Assembly: GCF_050003625.1 (NCBI RefSeq)
Contig: NC_134399.1
Span: 36,906,671 to 36,970,670, forward strand
Reading direction: 5' to 3'
From: Haematobia irritans
Lineage: Eukaryota; Arthropoda; Insecta; Diptera; Muscidae
DNA length: 64,000 nucleotides
The notes under the pieces were generated by a model. That model saw nothing but the letters and a program-made list of their open reading frames with translations, had not been told where the DNA came from and searched no databases. Positions 1 to 8,645 of this stretch are shown here, one piece after another. Position 1 is the stretch's first letter; each line of letters opens with the position of its first letter. The translations under genes and the position numbers were made by a program.

Positions 1-203
1 AACGCAGTACGCAGGATTTTATAGGGGCCCAAGCGTTAAAATACATAGTTTTCTTGGCCATCACATTTTTCTACTATTGTCAAATCAAACGGATAGAAAT
101 ATTTCGCCATCATCTTCATACATCACTGATTTGAACAATATATCCCTTAAATATCGGTATCATGGTTCGGCTATTTTTAACAACGCCTTCTATTGATCGA
201 TGC

Positions 204-637
204 GAGCCATCGTGGTGCAATGGTTAGCATGCCCGCCTTGCATACACAAGGTCGTGGTTTCCATTCCTACTTCGACCGATCACCAGTTTTTCAGCGGTGG
301 ATTATGCCACCTTAGTAACGCTGGTGACATTTCTGAGTGTTTCAAAGTTTCTCTAAGTGGTTTCACTGCAGTTTTGAACGCCGTTCGGACTCTGGCTTAT
401 ACCACCTTAGTAATGCTGGTGACATTTCCCAGTGTTTCAAAGCTTTTCTAAGTGGTTTCACTGCAATTTGAAACGCCGTTCGGACTCTGCTATAAAAAAG
501 AGGTCCCTTGTCATTGAGCTTAACAGGGAATCGGGCAGCACTCAGTGATAAGAGAGAAGTTCAACACTGTGGTATCACAATGGACTGAATAGTCGAAGTG
601 AGCCTGATATATCGGGCTGCCACTATAGCTAACCTAG
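204..637 (+). mobile_element. tRNA-derived SINE, copy 1
   Basis: The left end is tRNA-like: GTGGTGCAATGGTTAGCATG matches a pol III A box region, and GTGGTTTCCATTCC is a decayed B box (the other copies read GGTTCGATTCC). The body carries GGTGACATTTCTGAG and GCCGTTCGGACTC, and the right end is CTAACCTA. The same body recurs at 29494-29838, 41156-41500 and 49037-50020 on the minus strand. This copy is longer than the others because of an internal tandem duplication. Transcription would be by host RNA polymerase III and mobilisation by a partner LINE; that is family knowledge, not seen here. I saw no clear target duplication. Confidence 0.8.
302..490 (+). repeat. Tandem duplication inside SINE copy 1
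   Basis: Two consecutive segments of about 95 bp start with TATGCCACCTTAGTAA and TATACCACCTTAGTAA and both end in GCCGTTCGGACTCTG. The other SINE copies contain the segment once. It is therefore a local duplication in this copy, diverged by several substitutions. Confidence 0.75.
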
Positions 638-950
638 CCGGAATTGTTTCGCCATGGAAGGGTCATATGTAACGTAAAAATTGTTACTGTCGCTTTGAAG
701 GCAGAGATTTCTGATATCTTGATATCTAACGTGATCATGGAACAATCTTCCATATAGGTTACCAGGTTGATATCTGGTGAAGAGATGATGAAGAGAAGCC
801 TCGCTACACAAATGTTAAAAAGGAGGGAGACACTATTCCTCCATGTATGCCTAGTTTATTCATTCTAGATGAAAATTTTTATCCCGAAATTCCTTAGAGG
901 GGCGAATAATTTTTTCGAAATTCCTTAGATGATTGTCTACCAGCCATACA
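638..950. other. Unassigned sequence
   Basis: I see no coding potential or recognisable repeat apart from short AT-rich runs. The small open frames here have no family signature. Confidence 0.4.
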
Positions 951-1132
951 CACCCAGAGAAGGAATATGATACCATGTTATTTTCTCGATGATTATGTAT
1001 ATGATTTCGGCGACCATGTTGATGGTCGAAAAAACAAAATTTTTGCGACAAAAATGTTCCATGTTCACCGTTCAAAAAAAAAACATTTTGCTCTTGAAAC
1101 AAGTTTGTGGTGATCAGATTCCTTCTCTGCGT
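951..1132. mobile_element. Short element with inverted ends
   Basis: The left end reads CACACCCAGAGAAGGAATATGA and the right end, read on the minus strand, CACGCAGAGAAGGAATCTGA, giving imperfect inverted ends about 182 bp apart. Related right ends containing ATTCCTTCTCTG occur at 4646-4672 and 37577-37607, so this is a repeat family. It could be a MITE, or the left end could pair with the one at 4672 and enclose the retrotransposon remnants between them. Confidence 0.5.
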
Positions 1133-1274
1133 GCAGTCAGCCCATCATCTCTTACAATAATTTGGGGTGGAGTGATCCATAAAATCTCTTAAAAAGGCTT
1201 ACTATGTCAATGCCTTTGGACAAATCCTACGAGAGTTTTACGTGCATATGTAGTCTACCTGCAATGTTCGCTAT

Positions 1275-1317
1275 TAAGTCATGGTTAGGTTAACCTAACC
1301 TAACCTAAGTCATGGTT
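1275..1317. mobile_element. SINE/LINE tail-only insertion with 12-bp target duplication
   Basis: TAAGTCATGGTT occurs at 1275-1286 and again at 1306-1317. Between the copies lie only 19 bases, AGGTTAACCTAACCTAACC, which match the CCTAA-type tail of the SINE in this window. This is what an extremely 5'-truncated target-primed insertion would leave. Confidence 0.6.
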
Positions 1318-1479
1318 GCAATCCTGTTCTTGCAGAAACCATATTGATATTCGGCCAACAAGTGGAGATGTCTCCGCAAAAGTGAACCTTGAGCTTGATG
1401 ATCCAAAGGAGGCTCTCTGTTTCGATGACAACATTTCGAAGTTCTAAAAGCAGTGTTCTTACATATATGTACTCCACAC

Positions 1480-2240
1480 TATTGTGGCATAGCTGACCCC
1501 ATAAGAATCCCTGTGATGGTTAAGACCCCTGTTGTTATGTTTTCTAATGACATGCTTACCTGTTGTTGTGAGTTGTAATTTTCGAAATCCATGCCGGTGA
1601 TTGAAGGCTGGAAAATTTTCCGCTAGACTCGGGAAGAAGCATCAAGTTCCGTGACTATAGGTGAGAGAAGGTCGCTACAATTCCTCCTTGCTTGAGTCTT
1701 TGCTGTCTTTAGCAATGGAATCTCCCCACCGTTTTCGATATAATGGATGGTTCAAATGACACATTGAGGAGTCTGATCAAGTATCCAACTCCCATTATTC
1801 CTGGATACTTCGAAATCCCTTGGAGACAATGTTTTAGATGCTAGGACGCTATTGATGACATCGGAAACTTCAATTGTGAAAAATAGCCCCTATTTTTCAC
1901 AATTGATCGTTGGATGGAAGACCAGGAATGCGATGACTGGTTCTCTTTATTGTTCCATCACTCTCGGTATGGCCACTAAATTGTGGCTTGAAAAACCTCA
2001 ATAATCTCTTGGGATCAATCACCGTCACTGTAGCCAAAAGTGACTTCGAGGTGACTCTGAACCTAAGCTGCTAGCCATTAGTATACGCTTACGATGGTCG
2101 ACTATCTTATTAATTTCTGTATTTAGTTCCCTGTTTCTAGGATTAGGAGGCCTAGTCTTCGAGTTCCTTTGCTTAGGCCTCGCCTGCGCAAATCGATCAG
2201 CGGGTGGCTCGTGCATTGATAATGACCTAGATCTTTATCA
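1480..2240 (-). pseudogene. Non-LTR retrotransposon reverse transcriptase remnant, minus strand
   Basis: Read on the minus strand, this segment follows the coding sequence at 2450-3360 piece by piece. It has NPRNRELNTEINKIVD where the plus copy has DPRIRKLNLEISKIVD, then matches around CATACCGAGAGTGATGG, GTTTCCGATGTCATCAATAG and CACCGGCATGGATTTCG. Numerous indels and stops leave no long frame. It is an old decayed copy of the same Jockey/LOA-like element and covers the linker and N-terminal part of the reverse transcriptase. It lies head to head with the plus copy, and both share an upstream CCCCTCATGTTCA..GTTGCC junction. Confidence 0.7.
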
Positions 2241-2257
2241 CGGCAACGTGAACATGA

Positions 2258-2358
2258 GGGGAGAACGGTAGTTCACCGAAGCGGAAAGCGGTATAATCTC
2301 TGAATCCATTTAAAAGGCCTTTCTATTGATGGGTAGATTTCCGGCATTCAGATGTTAT
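2258..2358. repeat. Inverted repeat arm matching 4692-4790
   Basis: The reverse complement of this stretch matches 4692-4790, including CTGAATGCCGGA, ATAGAAAGGCCTTT and ATACCGCTT.CCGCTTC. The arms flank the plus-strand retrotransposon remnant and suggest that it sits inside a foldback or TIR element, or that flanking sequence was duplicated in inverse orientation. Confidence 0.6.
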
Positions 2359-2399
2359 GAAATTGAAGGGCAAACATGTTCCATTTTCACCTCCGAAAA

Positions 2400-4634
2400 A
2401 TAACATTTTGCCGCTTCAGTGAGCTCCCGTCCCCCCTCATGTTCATGTTGCCCAAAGGGCGTTCCGGGACATCATCAACGCAGCAGCCGCTCGCTTCATA
2501 CCCGCTGGTCGAATTGCCCAAGTGAGGCCCAACTTCCCAGCCGAAGCGGCGGGACTCGCAGACGAGCGTAGTGAACGCCGTCGTGCTAACCCTGCTGATC
2601 CTAGAATCAGAAAACTAAATCTAGAGATTAGTAAGATTGTCGACGAGCACAAGAGGAACACTTGGTTAGAGCACCTGAAGCAATGTAACTTAGGCACAGG
2701 GACTGGTAAATTGTGGTCAACAGTGAGAGCCCTCTCGAACCCCGCTACAAGGGATGATGGGATTTCAGTCACCTTTGGCGACGTGACTATGACTGATCCG
2801 AAGACATGCGCCAAATACTTCAACCGACTGTTTGTCGAGCATCCCGAGAGTGATAGAGCGAAAAGGAGAGCCACTCGTCGCATACGTGGTCTCCGAGCCG
2901 ACGACACACCACAATTTACCGCAGCCGAAGTTACCAATGTCGTCAACAGCGCGAAGCAATCTAAGGCGCTGGGCCCCGACGGAATTTCAATGCTAATGCT
3001 GAAGCATCTGGGAATACTGGGAGTTGAGTACCAGACCAGACTCCTCAATTTGTCCTTGGAATCACTCATTATACCCGATGTCTGGAAGATGGGAAGAGTG
3101 ATTCCACTACTGAAGCCAGGCAAAGATTCGAGTAAAGGTGAATCGTACAGACCGATATCCCTTCTCTCGCCAGTAACCAAGACACTTGAGGCACTACTCC
3201 TCCCCAGCCTTGTGGAGAATTTTCCAGCTGCCCACCATCAACATGGATTCCGTAAGGTACACAGTACAACGACGGCCTTACATGACATTTCGACACATAC
3301 CAATAGGGGACTTAACCAGCCCAAGCCGTGTCATAGGACGGTCCTCGTGGCGCTTGACCTATCGAAAGCGTTCGATACGGTCAACCATGCCACATTATTC
3401 GAGGACATCGAAAACACGTCCCTACCGGCAAGGGCGAAGCGTTGGGTTTTGAATTATATGTGTGGACGCTAGTCGTACGTGGAATTCAGGGACAAGAAGT
3501 CAAAACCCCGTAGAGTTAAACAGGGAGTTCCCCAGGGCGGGGTGATATCTCCGGCACTGTTTAACCTCTACCTGTCCTCGATTCCACCACCTCCTGACGG
3601 CGTCGAGATTGTGTCTTATGCGGACGATTGCACAATCATGGCATCCGGGCCCATTGTTGATGACATTTGCGATCGATTAAATGTCTACCTCGCTGATCTT
3701 ACCAGTTATTTCACTGCAAGAAATTTGAGGATATCTTCCACCAAATCCTCAGCCACACTATTCACTACATGGACGGCGGAAGTACGCAGGCAGTTGAATG
3801 TCAGACTCGATGGCGAAACAATTCCGACAACAAATTACCCCAAGATTCTCGGGGTCACATTCAACAGCCTATATAAGTCGTCCGCCCATGCCACTGCAAT
3901 TTGTGATAAGCTTCGCGGTAGAAACAAGGTCCTCAAGTGGCTTTCCGGCAGTATTTGGGGTGCGGACAAAGAAACCTTGTTAACTACATATAAGGCAATT
4001 GACCGGTCAGTGGTAAACTATGCAGCGCCAGTGTGGACACCTCAAACGAGCGATACGCAGTGGAATAACATACAGACCTTTCAGAACGCTGCCCTTAGAA
4101 CCGCAACAGGATGTCTCCGCAGTACGCCCCTGGATCACCTTTATGCGGAGACCAAGATCATCCCAGTGCGTCGACACAACTACATGTTGTCAAAGCAGTA
4201 CCTCTTGGGTGGATAGACAACCTCCACCCAGGAATGTAAGGGTCTTCACCTTCTAGAGCCAGAGATCCAGCGTTACAAAAGAGAGCCTCTAGATCAGGCA
4301 GCATACCAGACAGGTCTGAACAGGATTCATGAGGATACTGTAGCTGAAGCGGTGAGAAGCTACAAGGTTAATCCTGTTCTCGGAGTCCGACCGTCGCCCA
4401 TTGCACCGGAGGAGAGAGACCTCCCACGGCAGACAAGGGTAGTTTTGGCCCAACTAAGATCAGGCAAGTGCAGCCGCCTCAATTCATACTTATCAGTGAT
4501 TGATAGCAGCGTAGCTGACGTGTGTCCCATATGTAATCAAGGGCCACATGACACTCGTCACCTTTTTGCTTGCCCAGCTAAGCCTACCCGTCGGACGAAA
4601 CTACATTAAAAACTGTTACAACAACAACAACATT
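2400..4634 (+). mobile_element. Non-LTR retrotransposon (Jockey/LOA-like), 5' truncated
   Basis: The coding part (see pseudogene 2450-4609) is followed almost directly by AAAACTGTTACAACAACAAC, a short CAA-rich 3' terminus typical of such elements. The region upstream of the reverse transcriptase, where an apurinic endonuclease and an ORF1 would be expected, is missing, so the copy is 5' truncated. I assign it to the Jockey/I supergroup from the RT motifs; the clade is an inference. Confidence 0.85.
2450..4609 (+). pseudogene. Reverse transcriptase (non-LTR ORF2), two in-frame stops
   Basis: One reading frame spans about 720 codons with only two stops, at 3470-3472 (TAG where CAG, Gln, would be expected before SYVEF) and 4214-4216. 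The frame is homologous from AQRAFRDIINAAAARF at 2450; the first GTG at 2522 is not a real start. RT motifs in order: LKPGKDSSKGESYRPISLLS, HQHGFRKVHSTTTAL, VALDLSKAFDTVNH (motif A), QGVPQGGVISPALFNLYLS (motif B) and YADDC (motif C, about 3617-3631). After these comes the thumb region NAALRTATGCLRSTPLDHL. A C-terminal zinc-knuckle-like CPICNQGPHDTRHLFAC lies near 4530-4580. The endonuclease domain is absent. The role would be target-primed reverse transcription; this copy cannot make a full product without readthrough. The 3' coding end looks shortened after the Cys motif. Confidence 0.88.
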
Positions 4635-4645
4635 TGCTCTTGTTT

Positions 4646-4672
4646 GGGGTGATCATATTCCTTCTCTGTGTG
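4646..4672. repeat. TIR-like right end
   Basis: GGTGATCATATTCCTTCTCTG is the inverse of the left end at 951 and the same as the ends at 1103-1132 and 37577-37607. It may close a 3.7-kb element that starts at 951. Confidence 0.45.
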
Positions 4673-4691
4673 TTCCAATTTCCAATTTCCT

Positions 4692-4790
4692 AATCTCTGA
4701 ATGCCGGACATCTTCCCATCTATAGAAAGGCCTTTGGGATGGTTTCAGGGACTATACCGCTTCCCGCTTCAGTAACCTATCTTCCCAAAA
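4692..4790. repeat. Inverted repeat arm matching 2258-2358
   Basis: This is the second arm of the roughly 100-bp inverted repeat around the plus-strand retrotransposon. It is followed by AAAATAACATTTTGC, which also appears at 2396, just upstream of the RT frame. Confidence 0.6.
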
Positions 4791-4809
4791 ATAACATTTT
4801 GCTCTTGAA

Positions 4810-4847
4810 ACATGTCCATACACCTTTCTCTGGGTGTATGGACATGT
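4810..4847. repeat. Perfect 15-bp hairpin
   Basis: ACATGTCCATACACC and GGTGTATGGACATGT are perfect inverted repeats separated by 8 bases. The loop side contains CTCTGGGTGTA, similar to the CACCCAGAG ends of TA-flanked elements here, so this may be a collapsed MITE. Confidence 0.6.
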
Positions 4848-4849
4848 GA

Positions 4850-5734
4850 CCTGAACCAAGTAATATGACGGGTTAATCGGAATAAGTCATTTATCCCCCT
4901 TCACCTTGCTAAATGTGAAATCATAAATTTCTTCTGTCAGGACTATACCCATCTCGTCCTTACATATGAGAGAATGTGAATTGAAAATTCGCTTTAAAGT
5001 CTCATTTCGGGATAGGCCGGGATACTTGGAGCGCACCTCGCAATCTGCGGAATATAAGCATAGTATACCTCTATCTCTGTATCCAAAAGACTTGAATGGG
5101 AGTAGCAGTCAAGTCTGAGACACCGGAGTCGGAATCAAGTTTGGCACGACTCCATACTCCCGGTCTTAGCCCTACCTTATATTTTCTAATTGTCTCATGG
5201 ACCACATTCATTATTTTGGAACATTTCTTTTGGCTAACTCTTTTTTCCCCTAGACTCAACGAAATTCAAAAATTATAAACAATTGACTGAATTATTTTGC
5301 CACAAATCTCCTGTCGGTGGGTTACAATAATGAGATATGCTTCGGTGGAAATGCTCACAAATGTTGGACTAGTACCATAGAAGCCTACGATTCCATATTG
5401 CATGACTATGGATTGCCATTTTGCCACTGCGGCTTCGTCGAAAACAATTTATGCATATGCTCGATTGAATATCCCCTTTGTGTTGTAGGGGGAGGAAAAT
5501 TTGCCATAAAACCATTTAATATTGAATTTAGTCATTATAGACAGGGATATTTTTAATATTTCATTTATTTATTTTCCCATTTCTTGTTATGTTCATATAA
5601 AGCCCAAAAATATGGCCATGCAATGTTCAACATTAGGGAAAGCTATAATGCATTCTGCTGACAAAAAAATAATAAATTACGGAAGTATAAGGAAGTATAG
5701 CCAATGATGACGAAGTAAAAAGGACACTTAAAAA
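4850..5734. other. Unassigned sequence
   Basis: I recognise no gene. Short frames at 5071-5259 (minus) and 5317-5556 (plus) carry no convincing domain. The stretch is probably old intergenic or repeat-derived sequence. Confidence 0.35.
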
Positions 5735-5948
5735 ATTTACTTGGATTCAAAGTTTTTGACCTTCCCCCAAGGATTTTTGTATTGATTCCGAGCCAAAGAT
5801 GCTGTGTCTTTCAAATAATGAATTTCTTTTAGGAGGCTTTACCCATAAAATGGACCGATAAAAACTAAATTCGATAAAGGCTTTTGCAGGCCTAAAATAC
5901 CTCCAGATATCCAATTTCAGGCAAATCGAATAAAAATTTCGGTTTCTA
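5735..5948. repeat. Repeat fragments: MITE-A end and M4 body
   Basis: GTATTGATTCCGAGCCAAAG near 5777 is shared with MITE-A copies (5949, 12476, 48571, 49096). From about 5840, ACCGATAAAAACT..CAATTTCAGGCAAAT matches the M4 unit at 55870-55970. The M4 fragment is interrupted at 5948 by a complete MITE-A. Confidence 0.6.
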
Positions 5949-6561
5949 CACTGAAAAAAAAGCATACCCGGTTCCAAAGATTTTGTCTTTACTTTAAACA
6001 TTTTGGCATTGATTCCGAGCCAAAGAAGCGGAGAATACAAGTAAGGATACTTGCTTCTAGGAAGCAAATTTTAATTTTTCGGTTTTCAGCTTTTTTTCTT
6101 CATATGCTATCAAAGTCCTTTAAAAACGAAATAACGACAACTTTATTTTCCAAATTAAGACTCGACTTCCACTAGAAATTATGCTGTGTTTCAAGTAAAA
6201 AAGTCTTTAAAATAAAGTGTTGAAAAACATGTCCTATATTTGAACGATTTTTTGCTTTGTAGTCAAGATGCAAAAAGACAACAAATTTAAAGACAATTTC
6301 AGTAAATTTAAAGATTTTTTCTGAATTATTAAAGTCAAGTTGACCTTAGACCAAACATTTTTTCTTTCATGTTATGATATCCATTTTTAAATCAAATCAT
6401 TTAATTATAAGGACAATACGACTTCATTGAAAAGTTTATTTACTTTTGGTCAAAGAAAAAAACTTTATACTAAAGAATTGCGTCTTTTATGCTAAGCAAA
6501 ATTTGCATTCGTATTTTAAAGACATGAAATCTTTGACCTCACGACAATATTTTTTTCAGTG
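5949..6561 (-). mobile_element. MITE-A copy 1 (613 bp, TA target duplication)
   Basis: The ends are CACTGAAAAAAA and TTTTTTTCAGTG with a TA dinucleotide on each side (5947-5948 and 6562-6563). The internal sequence matches the copies at 12476-13088 and 49096-49749 in reverse orientation (GGTTCCAAAGATTTTGTC on the left, GACCTCACGACAATATT on the right). There is no coding capacity. TA duplication and short inverted ends fit a non-autonomous Tc1/mariner-type element. Confidence 0.85.
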
Positions 6562-7035
6562 TAGGTGCAATATCAACTACAGCCAGTGTTGCTAGAAGTA
6601 GGAGACATTCCCTATATGTAGGTTTTTTCTAATATTTAGCGTCTTCTAGGGACGTAGGACCACAATCTAGGGACATTTTGTAATAATTTTTACACTTTGG
6701 TGGCTCTAGAGGAGGAAATTAAAAGCCGGCAAGGCTTGATCTTTAACAATGTGTGGTAACAACAGTTACCACTCATGCCATAAAAAAATCTAACAAAATT
6801 TGAAGATTACCACAAATTACAACAAATCTACCAAACAAATATTTCTATAGAAATTTTTGTTATAACTTTATTCCTATAGAAAATTTTGTCAACATTTTAT
6901 TTCTATAGAAAATGTTGTCAAAATTGTATCTCTATAGAATTTTTTTTCAAAATATTATTTCTATAAAATTTTTTTTCAAAATGTTATTTCTATGTAATTT
7001 TTTCTCAAAATTTTATTTCTATGGTAAGGGTGGTT
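6562..7035 (+). repeat. Interspersed repeat with internal 29-bp satellite
   Basis: From GGTGCAATATCAAC through CAGTGTTGCTAGAA and AAGCCGGCAAGGCTTGATC this matches 21127-21350. Both continue into copies of the TTTCTATAGAAA satellite. The element is unclassified; CAGTGTTGC could be a hAT-like end, but the two copies share sequence to the left of it, so I do not assign a boundary there. Confidence 0.6.
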
Positions 7036-7047
7036 TAGGGTATGATA

Positions 7048-8479
7048 CACCCAGAAAAAAGTGACCACTTCTTTAAGTTAAAATGAACTCATTGTGAAGA
7101 AAGTTGAACTTCGTATAGCGCCAAAGGCATTTTTATTTGTTTGAACGATGTGATTTTCGTAGAAATTAGGTATAATGCATTCCATATATTAGTTAACATT
7201 TTCCTATATTTATGTACCACTATACTACAGAATGAAAAAATTTAACTGATTTGAACTCATATATGGAATGATTTTATTGAAATTTTTTCATTCATTTGGA
7301 CAAATCTTACATATTTGTGGTAAAACTTTTACTTCATAATTAGAACTGCTTGCCTTCGTTTTTAAATACAATTTTATTTATTTATATAAGCAATTTTATC
7401 TTCAATAAAAGACATGTTTTATTAATATATTGAATATATTTATTAAGAATCAACAGCATCGACTGTCCTTGAAATATTAGTTTATTATTCCACTATTTCC
7501 AATTTCCATGTGATATTATCAAATGTAAAACGCACTTTTTCATCTTCTTCTTGTACTTTTCACTTTTAATAAGTTGCTTCCTAACGATTTTGTCCTCCTT
7601 TTACAATTTCAATACCTACAAATATAAAAAATGATAAAACATTTTTGTTACAAAAGGTTAGCGTCACTGAATATTACCTGATATTTGAAGATTCCAAAAT
7701 GAAGACAAATGAAAGGGTTGTTATTCTGCTGGTGTTTTCTTCCTTTATACACCGTCACGACATTGATAGATTTATTTTCAAAAAAACGAAAAATTTTCTC
7801 ACTAATTTAAAATAACAAATATTGTATATATTTTATTTGCTATTTATTATATTATTTTACCATATTATTTTTTAACAATACCACAACAACGCGATTCCAA
7901 CTAAAAAAAAAACAAACCACGCGCAAACATATCGATTACACCCACGCGCAAACACATCGTTTACGATGACAGGTATCGATTACAGGTAGACAATATAAAT
8001 ATAGGAAAATTTCCTATATTCTAACAAGTTTGTTTCCTTAAGTTTTGAAAGGATTGTATACTTCTTAGTACGAATGAACTAAAATATTTTTCTAAGCCAA
8101 GTGTTGTTCGTATATATGAGAAAGTTTCTATTATAAAGGAAGTCGCAATTATCATTTTATAAGAAATTTTACTAATTTTGAGGAAACTTGGTTTTAGTTC
8201 GGTTTTTGTTTATTTTTACGAATGCTTTGTTATCGGTGAATAAAATTTTCTTTTTCAGTAGTAAATTCTTATACCCCGCGAAGAAAATAGTATGAGTAAA
8301 ATTCCATGCCTTATTCTAGTTAATGAACTATTCCTAACTGCTTACAGTTTAGGATTTTTTTACTGAAACGAGTAAATCTTATTATTTCTCACAAAAATTT
8401 ACCTTAATGGAAATAAAATGGATAAACTATGTTGATGAAAAATGTTTCCTTTAGTTTCGAAGGCACTTTTTTCTGGGTG
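7048..8479. mobile_element. TA-flanked TIR element, 1432 bp
   Basis: The perfect 16-bp inverted ends are CACCCAGAAAAAAGTG and CACTTTTTTCTGGGTG, with TA at 7046-7047 and 8480-8481. Removing the element gives GTTTAGGGTATGATATAGTC, which exists uninterrupted at about 22971. There is no long open frame inside, so it is non-autonomous and would depend on a Tc1/mariner-type transposase supplied elsewhere. Confidence 0.85.
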
Positions 8480-8481
8480 TA

Positions 8482-8645
8482 TAGTCCCTCCACCATGGAT
8501 TGTATAGAAACTTGTACTAAAGACTGTCACCCACAATCGAATTACTTGGGTTGCGGTAACACTTGCCGATGGCAAGGTATCCTAAAACTTCCTAACACTA
8601 TCTTCTAAATGACAATGTAGTCCATACGGGATATATATTAAACTC
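8482..8645 (+). mobile_element. M2 element, 5' fragment
   Basis: CCACCATGGATTG..GTAGAAACTT..GATGGCAAGGTATC..ATATATATTAAACT is the 5' module shared by all M2 copies. It runs directly into the start of a second M2 at about 8646, as if the second inserted into the first. Confidence 0.75.

Noticed and set aside
5071..5259. Possible helix-turn-helix of a Tc1-like transposase on the minus strand
   Set aside because: SQKKCSKIMNVVHETIRKY is weakly suggestive, but nothing downstream resembles a DDE domain and there are no inverted ends.
5317..5556. Cys-rich 79-codon frame as a small secreted protein
   Set aside because: No signal peptide, no conserved cysteine spacing that I recognise, and no promoter or splice evidence.
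6574..6600. hAT element start at CAGTGTTGC
   Set aside because: The second copy at 21137 shares sequence to the left of this point and no 8-bp duplication is visible, so it is not the element boundary.
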